Source: Ichthyophonus hoferi (taxonomy: Eukaryota; Opisthokonta; Ichthyosporea; Ichthyophonida; Ichthyophonidae). Taken from it: a DNA stretch of 64,000 nt. Shown in pieces: positions 53,201-64,000 of the stretch; positions within the stretch are counted from its first letter, which is position 1, and each line of letters begins with the position of its first letter. The position numbers and the translations under genes are program-made. The notes beneath the pieces were generated by a model. That model saw nothing but the letters and a program-made list of their open reading frames with translations. It was not told the DNA's origin and searched no databases. The DNA lies in NCBI GenBank assembly GCA_002751075.1, contig NAOQ01000010.1, forward strand, positions 94,518 through 158,517, in the 5' to 3' direction.

Positions 53201-55276
53201 CAGACTGTGATTAATATCTATGTTCCTGCATATACTGATAGGTAGATGTTGACAGGACTGGTGATATATATGCAATGATATTCGTGTATCATTTTTATCA
53301 TACCCTATTGTGCTAGTAATATACTTAATGTTTTTTAAATTAGGTTAATATGGACGATGCTAAGGCCCCTGAGATTAGTGAGAGCAACGAAAATCTGTCC
53401 AAGTACATTACCGATTGTCTGAAGCCAAATATTAATTCTGTTAAGGTATGATGACTTCCTCTCTTTTCATCTCTCTCTCTCTCCTTTGACTATTAGTTTT
53501 CACTTAGTACTGAGCCCATCTAGAATTACCCTGATCTTATACCAATAATTACACTAATGTTCGTTTTGTACATTGATTGTCTTTATTGCTTGGTGTGCGA
53601 GATGTCTGTCAGGGTGTCCTATATACACAGTAATGTCCAGTGAGTTATATTTGGTATTTATATACCTACAGCCTTATATATTATTATGTTCCTCTTTCTA
53701 TATTTTTTATATGTAGACCTCTAAGTACCCTTGCTTGCACAAATGCAATTTCCAGTTTTAAGGCTTACATCTAATGCTCATTAAGGCAAGAGTAAAGTTA
53801 TAAGATTCTTTAATTATTTAATTATAACCACTAATTAGGTACATTAAAATGATTATCTATTGTTGATTAATGCTAAGCTCTTTGTGACCTGTTTTGTCCC
53901 TCACCCTCAGATTTCTACCCGCCTGGTATCATCTCCGGCTATTATCCTGGACCATACCCCTGCCCAGATGCGCAAGATGTTAAAAATGATTGACCCGTAT
54001 GTTCTTGTTACCTAATCTTTACTTTATACTATGTTATTAATGACTCTCTCCCCACATCCCCCACTCCACGCTACTAACCCTTTCTCATATCATCTATGTA
54101 TGTATGCTCCTCTGTCCTATACTTCCCTTTCTTAGCCCGAGATGCCAGGCAATTTTACTGGAGATGCTGTTAAGGCCATTGACCTATATGTTTTATCCTA
54201 TCCTGTTCAGTACACATGTATAGTTTCCACAACACAATAGTCCCCTATTGCCTCATTTTATTCTACATTTCATTTTATTATATTATGTAATGTCGAGTTT
54301 ATCTTTATAAATGTGTCTATTGCTGGCACTTCGCAGTTTTTCATTACCTTTGTTTGCTGTCACTAGTCCGAATGCGTACTTTATGCAATGATTTGATAGA
54401 CTTAAACTGCTCTGTAAAAGTTTAATTTTTAAATAAACTAATTACCTATTACTGTTATTCCACCTACCAGAACCCATGCTGGTTCGACGAACACTGCCAA
54501 TCTAGAGATCAATCCCAATCATGAAATATTCGTCAAATTATTAAAGGTACATCTCCTTGCTTTTTTCCATGATAATAAACGGGAGCTGAACACATTACCT
54601 TACCATTCTTGAACACACATAACCACATTTACTTACTTTAAAATTACATATATATATATATGTGTGTTTCATTTTTTAATACATCCACCCTACCTCCCCC
54701 TCCTCTACTTGTGCCTTAGATCAAAGACAAAAACCCCGAGCTAGCCAATCGCGTAGTACATCAGATCTACGACAATGCAATGATTGCTGCTGGTTTGATG
54801 GAAGACCCTCGTGTGATGTTGGGGCGACTGAACAACCTCATTAGCGATGCATTGGTATGTGTTTTTTCTTTTTGACCTCACCATATCGCATAGCTCAACT
54901 ATGATCTATTACTCATACATGTAGTTATATACTCTCTTTTCACTTAATCCTATCTTATCCTATCATGTCATATCATATTGTGGCATATCTGATATGTTGT
55001 AAAAGTTTTCGTTGAACTCCAAATGACTAGCTTGTAATTTATGACTGATTTTCCTTTTAAGTTTTATGGGTCTACATTTAAATTAATGCATGTTGATTTT
55101 TTGTGATGTTTTTATAGTAGCTTCTATGTTATGGTTAATTTTATTAACAAGTATTATAAATTAGGCATTGTTTTTATATTGGTGTGAAATTATGTATGGT
55201 TGTATCCTGAAGGATTTGGCGGACGTTGAAACTCAATAAATCCCGATCTTCCCCATTACAGGATAAGTCACAGTAA
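42696..55276 (+). CDS. TRAP1: TRAP1, mitochondrial HSP90 chaperone, 25 exons, 706 aa
   Basis: ATP-driven chaperone of the mitochondrial matrix. Exons: 42696-42764, 43243-43285, 43498-43559, 43943-44051, 44464-44546, 45026-45088, 45492-45578, 46031-46133, 46427-46512, 47556-47614, 48042-48151, 48838-48911, 49146-49235, 49674-49799, 50005-50062, 50451-50556, 51065-51170, 51407-51502, 52004-52087, 52880-52972, 53344-53445, 53911-53996, 54471-54546, 54720-54854, 55262-55276. All phases fit; 707 codons with TAA (human 704 aa). The first ~58 residues are Arg/Ser-rich and lack acids, a mitochondrial presequence. GHKL ATPase motifs: [42 protein letters not shown]. Middle-domain text: [20 protein letters not shown] (catalytic Arg region) and SREL. 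The C-terminal dimer domain ends [15 protein letters not shown]; there is no MEEVD, as expected for TRAP1. The last exon carries only DKSQ. Intron 9 holds an assembly gap. Confidence 0.96.
44110..44300. repeat. Imperfect AT-rich repeats (ATAGTATA-type) in TRAP1 intron 4
   Basis: Recurring units like AGTATAGGATATAGTA and AATAATAGTATA make up most of this stretch. Confidence 0.7.
45655..45790. repeat. Imperfect (ACTATATACCTACAGTAT)-type repeats in TRAP1 intron 7
   Basis: Repeated ACTATA, TACCTACAGTATA and AATAGTACTAT words, many self-complementary, in the intron between exons 7 and 8. Confidence 0.65.
46690..47287. other. Assembly gap (N run) inside TRAP1 intron 9
   Basis: 598 unknown bases. 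GAGACAAATGTATATATATA occurs immediately left of the gap (46645) and again as its first right-hand bases (47288), so the same locus is probably represented twice. Confidence 0.95.
50200..50251. repeat. (ATT)n microsatellite in TRAP1 intron 15
   Basis: About seventeen uninterrupted ATT triplets. Confidence 0.9.
50560..50815. repeat. Degenerate pentanucleotide array (CTATC/CTATT)n in TRAP1 intron 16
   Basis: About 250 bases of TATCC, TATTC and TACTC five-base steps starting a few bases after the exon 16 donor. Very pyrimidine-rich on the plus strand. Confidence 0.88.
52818..52857. repeat. CT/CTAT-rich tract near TRAP1 exon 20 acceptor
   Basis: TCTCTC and CTATCTAT units form an extended polypyrimidine tract 20-60 bases before the exon 20 acceptor at 52879. 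Confidence 0.7.
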
Positions 55277-58200
55277 TACCTCTTTGCAACGAACCGGTCA
55301 TATTTAAATGCTTGTGGGCCTGCCATTGTTCTATACAGTCCCTAGTCTGTATTCTATTGTATTTTCAAATAGTTTTCTGTTAATTGAAGATTATGTTGAT
55401 ATAATTATTTCCATTAAATCTTCAATTCTATTCTTCTTCTTCTTTTTACCTGCTAGCCACCTCCCTTTTCATTGAAATCAGGGTAGTATATATGTGTTTT
55501 AAAGTAGGCCTTATATGATAGGACAGGGTTTGCAAAGAATGTCGCTATCCCTTTTCATGACGTTAGGGATTCCGCTGCATTTAATACTTTACACTATTGA
55601 TTAGATATAAACCTCCTGACCGTTCGACATATCAAGTTTGACTATAATAGGACTATAAAATATGTGGATTTTATGATCTTTAATTGAGTTTTGTGATTTC
55701 TGCTTTTTTGTCTATTGACATTTGAAGGAGTCTGTCTAAGACACTAGATGAGGTTCTGTATAGGTGAAAATATTATGAACTACACTAAAAAGGTAGATAA
55801 AATTTAATAAAGTTGTTATTATAGCCTAAATGTAAGCAAAGCTTTCTGGTAATAATGCCCATACTCTATATTATAAGAAAATGAATTACCTCAACAGTCA
55901 ATAGAATCATTAGTGAGATTGTAGATTTTCTTGATGCAACACCACAGATGAAAGAAACCTGTAGAACTTGTCCAATGAATGATAATGGATATTTATTAAT
56001 GAAAATAGATCATTTAAATGTAGTGAGTCCACTATTACGAATATAAAATGATTTGTAGGATCTATTTTAATACCATACTCAGTGTGCATACTCTATTAAA
56101 GATATTTTGCTTTCTTTTGTATTTGAAGATATCTATTATGTATATAAAGTAATAGTAATAGAAGGAGTTTAATTTCATACAATATAAAAAGGTATTAAGA
56201 ACCTGGTGACAGGAAAATGGGGTTGTAGTACACACCGATCATCTGATAATATTGACCCAGAACGTGTTAGCTAGTTGCAGTAGCAATATTGTGAAGACAG
56301 GTTATGTGCCATAACCAATACTTGCGTAATTTATGTGTATCAATGTATGTGATCATGATTTTGATAGTAGAATACTACTTAAAATTAAGTATAATAAGTT
56401 ATTCCAAACGTCTAATTACCCATTATCATAAATACAAAGTTAGCTCTTCGATGAACGAAAAAAAATCATTAAAGTTATTCCGGATTATTTTATTGAATGA
56501 AATGTAATTATGAAGTTATTTATATTTGAATAATCCCTATGCCTGTGTGGCAAGAGAAAAGTGTGTTTCGAAGACAAAAATAGAAGCCAAATCAGTCTTG
56601 TGTAATGCAGATTTCTGTGGCTAAGGAGACCATAGCATAGTATTTTTCTACCAAAGGGCATACATACAGATTTGAAGCAAAATATGTATTGCAAATAAGA
56701 GCATGAACCCTAAAGCAATATATATATGGAATGTTTCTCAAGATAAAAAGATACTAATGTGACTTAGTTTAAGGAATTTCTCAGTACGAGGTGTGATTGA
56801 ATACTAGATTGGTTTATACTATTCCCATTTATGACCATATAGGTTCAACTTATAGTTCAGCTATGCTCCACATAACATTATCATTTTTTTAATCACTTAA
56901 TTTTTTTCAATAAAGAAACGAGATATAGAGTAAGCAAAATTTAATATCAAATAAATATTTATAAATATTTACAAAATACATAGATAGTTAATAGCTATGT
57001 TTTTATATACATTATTATACTGCACATTTATCTTCTTTTTCTTCAACTTCTCCCCAATCTATTTGCAGACCTTTAATGTATTTTACTGTGCAATTAGCTT
57101 ATAATAGCATACTCTATTTTACTTGAGTTAAAATTTGTTTTAAAAACAGTACATACCACTTTATTTTATTTTATATTTTAATATAGTGTGATGATCATTC
57201 AAGCTATAATATGTTATAGGAAACTGTAAACAGGTAAGAACCGATGACTCTGGGATTCAAAATAATGGAAAACATCAAATAAAAATGGTATGACGAAGTG
57301 ACAGGTAAAGACACCCACTATGGGATCACTTATTTATTTTATTCTCTAGTGTTTCCAAACTCAATGTTCTTCTTGGAACAACACTACTTATATTACCTTT
57401 TATTTACTCTTCTTGGAATCTTTGTCCTAACCATTGGTCTATCTACCTACATCTTTCTATTGGTCTATCTATTCACCTTTCTATTGGACAGTATTTTATA
57501 GAGAAGTAGCTGTTAATTTAGCAATTCATTCCTACGAAGAGAACACAAAAGAAGTCTTTAAATTTTACCTTATTAAAAAGGAAGAATATATGTAACACTA
57601 ACTTTTTAAATTTAAGCTGTTAAGCTGTAATTAGTGAGAAGTTCAGTTTGAGAAGAATATGCAGATATTTAACTTTTTATTCAATAAAATATTGACCCAG
57701 CTAATTGGGTAATGTAGTGGGCGAAATATAGTAAATGTAAAATAAGGACTACCACAGTAGCATTAAGTTAACTATATGCCGACTAATGTGTATTAGTCAT
57801 ATTGTTTAAATATGATAACATATTTTTACATGCTATTTTGTACTACAGTACATAGATGTTCCTATATATATGTTGTTCATGCAAAGACATATATGGGCTG
57901 TTAGTACATATGTATTCCTTAATTTCTTGCTGATTCGTGAAAAATCTTTGTTGTAGTTTAATATTCTAGCTTTTTAAAAGGCAAATTCCTGTTGTTTTAA
58001 AATACCTAAATACGTAAGTATACATTTATATTGAAATGATTTATTTAAAAGCTATAGGAAGATACATCTCCTGCCAATGCTTTTAAAGTATTTGCAATTT
58101 CAACATATCACTAATTAAATTTCTATAATTAATTTCTTTCTTTTGTAAATGCTGATATAGATTATTTGCAACTAAACATAAAGAATTATGTTATGTACGA

Positions 58201-58652
58201 CCCAGATATTTTTAACTTATTTTTAATTTTGAAATGACTAAATACGGAATATCTTATAATTATTTGATTGACTAATTTATAAGCCAATCATATATGGGTC
58301 TTGTGTAAATATTTTAGTTTTGATATCATTTTTTGATCCTGCCTATTGGTTAATTAATCCATTGTTCCATATCTTTATGCATTAATTGGCTACCATTTCA
58401 ATTAATTTGTATCTGGGGCGTGCATAATGATGTTTACGGTATAAACCCCACAATATTTTTTACAAATATCTGAATAATATATTTAGAACTATAGAATTAT
58501 ATAATTAATAAGTTATAATTTATATGAATAACAATTGCATATTATTATTACTATTACCTCATCCAATTCAAATTCAATATATGTTTATCTAAGCCTCTGT
58601 GAATTTTATCGCGCGGGTCATTAGATTAGGGGTCTTTACCGGGTTTTTTACA

Positions 58653-58660
58653 CCAATCAG
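58653..58660 (+). promoter_or_regulatory. CCAAT box upstream of SUCLG1
   Basis: CCAATCAG lies about 140 bases before the SUCLG1 ATG, a usual place for an NF-Y site. The motif recurs across the window, so the call is tentative. Confidence 0.35.
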
Positions 58661-58778
58661 TGCTCCAGCATTTTATTTTTTATTTTTCAGATGATTAAAC
58701 ATGGATGAACTAACCCATTTTCTCACGTTATAGTCCTCTATAGTCCTAGTATTTGTTAAAAAATAATTATATCTTTAC

Positions 58779-58781
58779 AGG
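58779..58781 (+). promoter_or_regulatory. Splice-acceptor-like site in SUCLG1 5' leader
   Basis: ATCTTTACAG, a strong acceptor context, ends at 58780, about 18 bases before the ATG at 58799. It suggests a 5' UTR intron, or trans-splicing of a leader if the organism does that. Confidence 0.4.
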
Positions 58782-58798
58782 AAAATATAACTTTTAAA

Positions 58799-61700
58799 AT
58801 GTTGTCTAATAATCTCGTTAGTCAATTTCGTCGCGTTGCGTTCAACGGTATGGTTTTATGGTTTTAAACTAACTTCCCTTACAGAGATTCTTCAGCTCTA
58901 CAGCCTTAGGAATCTTGACATGACTAGAAAAAATATAACAAAGCTCTTTGCTTCTTGTTTTGTAAAGTAAATATTCAGCCTAGATGTATTTAATATTCTG
59001 AGGAATTTCATTTTTAGAGCACAAAAAGAAAAAGATTGAGGCTTTGTTTTACTTAATTGTCATTTTAGTTCTCTAAATTCTATGAGTGTGTATCATTTAG
59101 AGGATGCATTGTTACCTCGCCTTAGCTCTATTCTATGTTCACTCGGATTGATTTGTTCATCCATTTCCTTATTGTTGACATTAGGGTTACCTATTTTGTT
59201 ACTTATGTCAATATGTCAAGTTGTTTATAAGATTATATATTGACATGCCTTTTCCTGAAGTCGTAAATGTATTAGATGCTGGGCCTTGTAACTGGTTAAA
59301 TAATTCCCTTCTACCTGTTTCAGATGCTAACCCAATTTTTTCTTGCTTCTTTATCTCCATTAGGGATAAGAGCCATATCAACCAGTAGTACAATTTATGA
59401 TCAGTGCATTGGAAATTTAAATGTTGACCTCCATACAAAATTGATTGTGCAGGGTTTCACTGGTAAAATGGTATGCCTTTTATATACACTCCTTTATATA
59501 TACATTTATCGTGTACTCTGTTGCTTATAATAGCATTTTCATTATAGTTTATTTGCTGTGTCATGATTTAGATTACCCTTCTGACTCTATTTGTGTATGC
59601 TAAAACTGGATTTGTATTTTTTTTTATCTTTATGTTGTGCTTTTTACTTCTGTAAAAACATTTAATGTATTAAATCTATTATATAAAAATATTTTACATG
59701 TATTGATTGTTTGTGTTAGTTGATAAATTTATGTTTAATTGTATGATTTATATATTTAAAATAGGTTCTAGGAAATTAGTTGCGTTGACTTATATAGTAG
59801 TTGTATACACAATTATAGACAATGCTATACTAAAATTTCATTGCATCTTATAATTGAGAAAAAAATATAAAGCAAACACAAAATAGTGTATGATTGTATT
59901 GATGTAAAATGTAAGAATATTAATATAAAAATAAAATATACTCAATCATATATTTATTGTATCCTTTCTATCTATAAATATATGTTCAGAATAGTGTGTC
60001 AATGTTTGCTCTCTGGGTTACACAACGCATTATTCTCTTTTTTTATAACAAACCTTCAATACATGTAACTTGAAATTTTTATACGTTTACTTTGCTATGT
60101 ATTAACAATGAAGGTATGTATACATGTATGTATTGGTGTTAAATGCACTTGAATTAGATATGTGACCACTAATAAGAATGTATTGTATTGTATGGTACGG
60201 TAGGGAACCTTTCACTCTACACAAGCCCTTGAATATGGTACAAATATCGTTGGTGGCATCCATCCTAAGAAGGCAGGCACTATGCATCTTGATCGACCTG
60301 TTTTTGCTACCGTAAAAGAGGTAGGTGAATTGTTGGCCAAATAACCCTAGGGTTATGTGTACCGTAGACCCTATCCTCGATATATATATATAGCTATACC
60401 ATACTGGCATACAATAGTGTCCACAGTTTCTCTATTTAATTGTTTATTTTATTTTATTTTATTTGATACTATCTTCCTCTATCCCATCTTCCTTATCAAA
60501 ACAGCAAATTGCCATCTTCCCTTTGCTCATCCATCATAATACCCCCTTTAATACACCTTGGTGTGAGATATAGTGATTTCTACAAGTCATTTTGAATATG
60601 CCTATCTCTTTCCTATTCCTACGTGAGATTGCTATCTATATCTCATTTCTTTCCTGTAACCCTTGGAATAGTTTCTTTCTTCTATTTGTAAAATTCAATG
60701 TTTTCTCTTTTATTTCTTTTAATTTACCTTGTTCTCTTACAATACCTATCTATATTTTTTCTTATTCTATCCTACCCGCTTCCCCTCTGGTCCTTCTGTC
60801 ATCACAGGCAATGAAGGAGACGGATGCCAATGCAACTGTCATATATGTCCCACCTGCTAATGCAGGGGCGGCTATGATAGAGGCCATTGAGGCCGAGATA
60901 CCTTTGATTGTAACTATTACAGAGGGCATACCTCAACAGGATATGGTAAGGGTCAAGGCTGCACTACTTTCGCAGAATAAAAGTCGAATGATTGGTCCCA
61001 ACTGTCCTGGAATCATCCGGCCTGGAGAGTGCAAAATAGGCATTATGCCCGGCCACATCCATATGCCAGGGAAAATAGGTAGGTAGTATATTAGTATGGA
61101 TGAGGGTATACTACGGGTTAGACAATTGTGGTAAAGTATCAATTGCAGCCTGTGTTTTAGTTATCTTATTCATGCTTAAGATGATAATCAACTATTGTAA
61201 CCAAATATTTTGAGATAAAAACTGTATAGTCTTTATTCGAGATTACTACAGAATTAATAGTTCCCAGTCTGGCTTGGACAGAACCTTTTTATACTTTCTA
61301 AATATAGCATTTTATATGTAAAATACTTTAGTGGCCAGGATTAATCTACTACATAATTATAATTATAATTTTCTTACCCTGTGTGTATAGTTATATTTGA
61401 CCGAAGAGGTTTGGCCAACCCAGCCACTGTAATGTAATGTTTTATTGAGTTGTGTATGTGTTGGCTATTTTAACCCTTGCTTTATATTTATATGTTTCCC
61501 CTTCATATATCCGACTCACATTCCTGTTCCTTTACTGGAGTTGTGTTAAAAGATATTGACTACCTAAAATTACCTATGTCTTTGCTTTTCTTTTCTTTTT
61601 TCAAACATTTAATATCTCATCATTATTTTGTTGTTTTATTGATTTGGGTTTATTTGTTTTTCTTGGTTTTTACTTTGCCCATCCCTTCCATATGTTTTAC

Positions 61701-63848
61701 GTCTATAGTATATATATGTCATTATAATCATGAGTGTATACTGGATAGCAATTATTTATTTTGTGGTCATTTGGAGCGACCTACACAAGTTCATATATAA
61801 TTAATAATACAAAGAGTGATAAATGGATATTTTACTCAACAAAAAAGAAGGGTATTGTCAAAATATTGCAAATAGCATAATATAGATAGCATAGTGTGGT
61901 ATGTTTTTGGGAAAGAAAGAAAATAATTTATAATGAATATAATAACAAAAGGTAAATATTGCGGCCCCTTATCTACTATTCCCTGCAGGTATTGTGTCGA
62001 GGTCGGGTACTTTAACCTATGAAGCTGTAGCCCAAACCACTGCAGTAAACCTGGGACAAACCTTGTGCATTGGGATTGGTGGAGACCCATTTAATGGCAC
62101 TAATTTTATTGACTGTCTTAAGGTAATATAGATAGATCCTTTGTTAGTATAGTATGATGTGTTATGTCTTATCTGTTGCCCATTTCTATTTCTATTTTTT
62201 TTTTGGTCGATCCTCCTCCTTTATATAACTCTGTTTCCTTTCCTACGCACTTTCATCCTATTCTTTGTATCTTTTTACTATTATTATTACATAGTATTCT
62301 CTCTTATTTCTATTTTTTCTACTGGATTCTACGAATTAATATAGTTGTTATGTTCCTCTCTATCTTTTTAACCTTTATTTCCCCTGGTGTATCTTTATGT
62401 ATCTTTTTTGTCAATTGTTGTTATTCTCACTGTCTTTATGCATCTTCTTCCTACTTATGATAAAATCCATTTTTTGTTATCTTTTTCTATCTTTTCTTAA
62501 TGTTCTTACTTAATATTTGCCTTTATGATCCTTTAAGGGATCTAGACCAAGGCATATATATATGATTGCAGACATTCCTCGTTCTAGATATATCCCATGG
62601 CCAATCTTACAGCTAACCACCCACCTTTCACCTCTTCTTTTCTTATTACGCCACACGCATTATATAATCACATTCCTACTTACTATATATATATACTATA
62701 TTTTCCATACATACACCCAGGTGTTCCTTGCCGACGATGCCACTGAGGGTATTATTATCATTGGTGAGATTGGTGGATCAGCCGAGGAAGAGGCAGCCGA
62801 CTTTCTCCGCGAGCACAATCTCTCTCGCGCTAAGCCTAAACCTGTGGTAGGGTTAATTGCTGGTATAACTGCCCCACCTGGTCGCCGAATGGGTCAGTAA
62901 TCGATAGTGTTTTACTTGAATCACATTCTGTTCTCTCTTTTTATTGCTCTTCTTTCAATGTTGGTTTCTTATGTTTTATTTTTTTTTATTTCTCGTGTCT
63001 TCTTTTGGTCTTTCCATTTATCTTTTTAGCCATGTTTATATGCTTATGTGTTTCCTTTTCTTGTACCTATCATCCCCCTCTCTCTTTGTCTTTTCTCTAA
63101 TACCTTTTTTTTTGTATCCAGGCCATGCGGGTGCCATTGTATCTGGAGGTAAGGGTGGTGCCACTGATAAGATCAATGCCCTGTTGGCTGCTAATGTTGT
63201 AGTATGCAATTCCCCAGCCAAGTTGGGTGTTACCCTTTTAGAGGTAAGGATTTCCGCATATGCTTCTAATTTTTTTGATTTGCCTGTCTTAATGAGAAAA
63301 GGAGATTAATGAAAAAAAGATTAATTCTTCAGGGATTTTTCCATATACTGCTTGGTACACATTATTAATCCTAAGAGGTATCCAGCTGGTTAGTCCTACA
63401 ATTTCTTAATCATTACATATATACTCGCTGTTTTCAGAACCACTTGATATTGTAGTTAAGCTTATCTTTGTAAAGTATCGTACATATCTCTAAGGTTCTT
63501 GGCCGCATATCACATGTTCTTAGTTACCTCTTGCATTTCAATTTCAAATTTTACAATGTTTTTCATACCAGTATATATCACTTGTTTTACATTTGACCCT
63601 TTTCAACATTTTTTAATTCACCTCTAACCAACTATAATGCTCTCTTTACCTTTGTCAAACTACTATTGGATCTAACATCCAAGACTCACAACTACTTAAA
63701 CTATCTTTTCAACATTTTTGTCTTGTTGGTTTTGCTATATGGGTGTTCCAACACTCGGTTGAGTATAATATTCAACCCCAACAGAACAGAAACTAATATA
63801 TACCTGGGTACACTCTCACAGGAAATGAAAAAGGCAGGTCTTGTTTAA
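58799..63848 (+). CDS. SUCLG1: Succinyl-CoA ligase (ADP/GDP-forming) subunit alpha, mitochondrial, 332 aa
   Basis: TCA-cycle enzyme subunit: succinyl-CoA + NDP + Pi to succinate + CoA + NTP, in the matrix with a beta subunit. Exons: 58799-58847, 59364-59470, 60204-60320, 60808-61078, 61989-62122, 62721-62892, 63122-63243, 63822-63848; phases fit, 333 codons with TAA. The first ~30 residues ([16 protein letters not shown]) form a mitochondrial presequence. CoA-binding Rossmann domain: [11 protein letters not shown] then [38 protein letters not shown] and [10 protein letters not shown]. Ligase domain: [54 protein letters not shown] and [20 protein letters not shown], whose His is the phosphorylated catalytic residue. 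Family members have Gln after the GK of QGFTGKQ; here it is Met at an exon end. The 27-base last exon encodes EMKKAGLV, like the KEFEKRK tail of the human protein. Confidence 0.96.
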
Positions 63849-63872
63849 AGGGTCATGATCACCTTGAAAATT

Positions 63873-63878
63873 ATTAAA
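63873..63878 (+). terminator. Possible poly(A) signal ATTAAA of SUCLG1
   Basis: ATTAAA 25 bases past the SUCLG1 stop. Confidence 0.35.
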
Positions 63879-64000
63879 AATTCATGTAGACTGCAATTGA
63901 ATATTGACCAAAATTGTAGAAGTAATATTACTATATTATTCTTTTTTAGCTGTAACATTTATTTTTACAGAACCATATACTACAAAAAGCGAGACCCTTG

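Larger units (their letters stand above)
55277..58798. other. Interval between TRAP1 and SUCLG1
   Basis: 3.5 kb, AT-rich. It includes the TRAP1 3' UTR at the left and the SUCLG1 promoter at the right. No exon, RNA gene or element could be supported on either strand. Confidence 0.6.

Noticed and set aside
55900-57500. Short open frames in the TRAP1-SUCLG1 spacer
   Set aside because: AT-driven frames under 70 codons, no splice logic, no domain.

Overview
The window is eukaryotic nuclear DNA: AT-rich, intron-dense, with GT-AG introns mostly 0.1-1 kb long and many (TA)n, trinucleotide and pentanucleotide microsatellites. The gene set (C1-RhoGAP of the MgcRacGAP type, extended-Tudor protein, SWSAP1-type recombination ATPase, derlin, TRAP1, mitochondrial succinyl-CoA ligase alpha) points to an opisthokont, most likely an early-branching animal. 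A compact AT-rich genome of this kind would fit a sponge, but the species is inference. All gene models below were built by hand from open exons, splice signals and matching intron phases.

Layout. Minus strand: a C1-RhoGAP gene running off the left edge (1-3462), a 15-exon Tudor-domain gene (3829-12561), and a short-chain dehydrogenase/reductase (14880-17232). Plus strand: derlin (21628-23792). Minus strand: an 11-exon amino-acid permease (25956-32559), a weakly supported small gene with possible signal and membrane segments (34907-36109), and an 8-exon gene joining a SWSAP1-like ATPase to an ASCH domain (37138-41498). Plus strand: TRAP1 (42696-55276, 25 exons) and SUCLG1 (58799-63848, 8 exons). 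The 4.4-kb gap 17233-21627 holds a broken Ty1/copia-type remnant. The other gene-poor stretches are AT-rich and show no recognisable coding content.

How the genes relate. This is a mixed housekeeping neighbourhood, not one pathway. TRAP1 and SUCLG1 are adjacent, co-oriented and both mitochondrial matrix proteins. SWSAP1-ASCH and TRAP1 are divergent across a 1.2-kb region with inverted CCAAT boxes. The main novelty candidate is the SWSAP1-ASCH fusion: all eight exons join in frame to give 370 residues, pairing a homologous-recombination ATPase with a PUA-like nucleic-acid-binding fold. Two N gaps (15933-16234, 46690-47287) are each flanked by the same sequence on both sides and look like unmerged contig overlaps rather than missing DNA.
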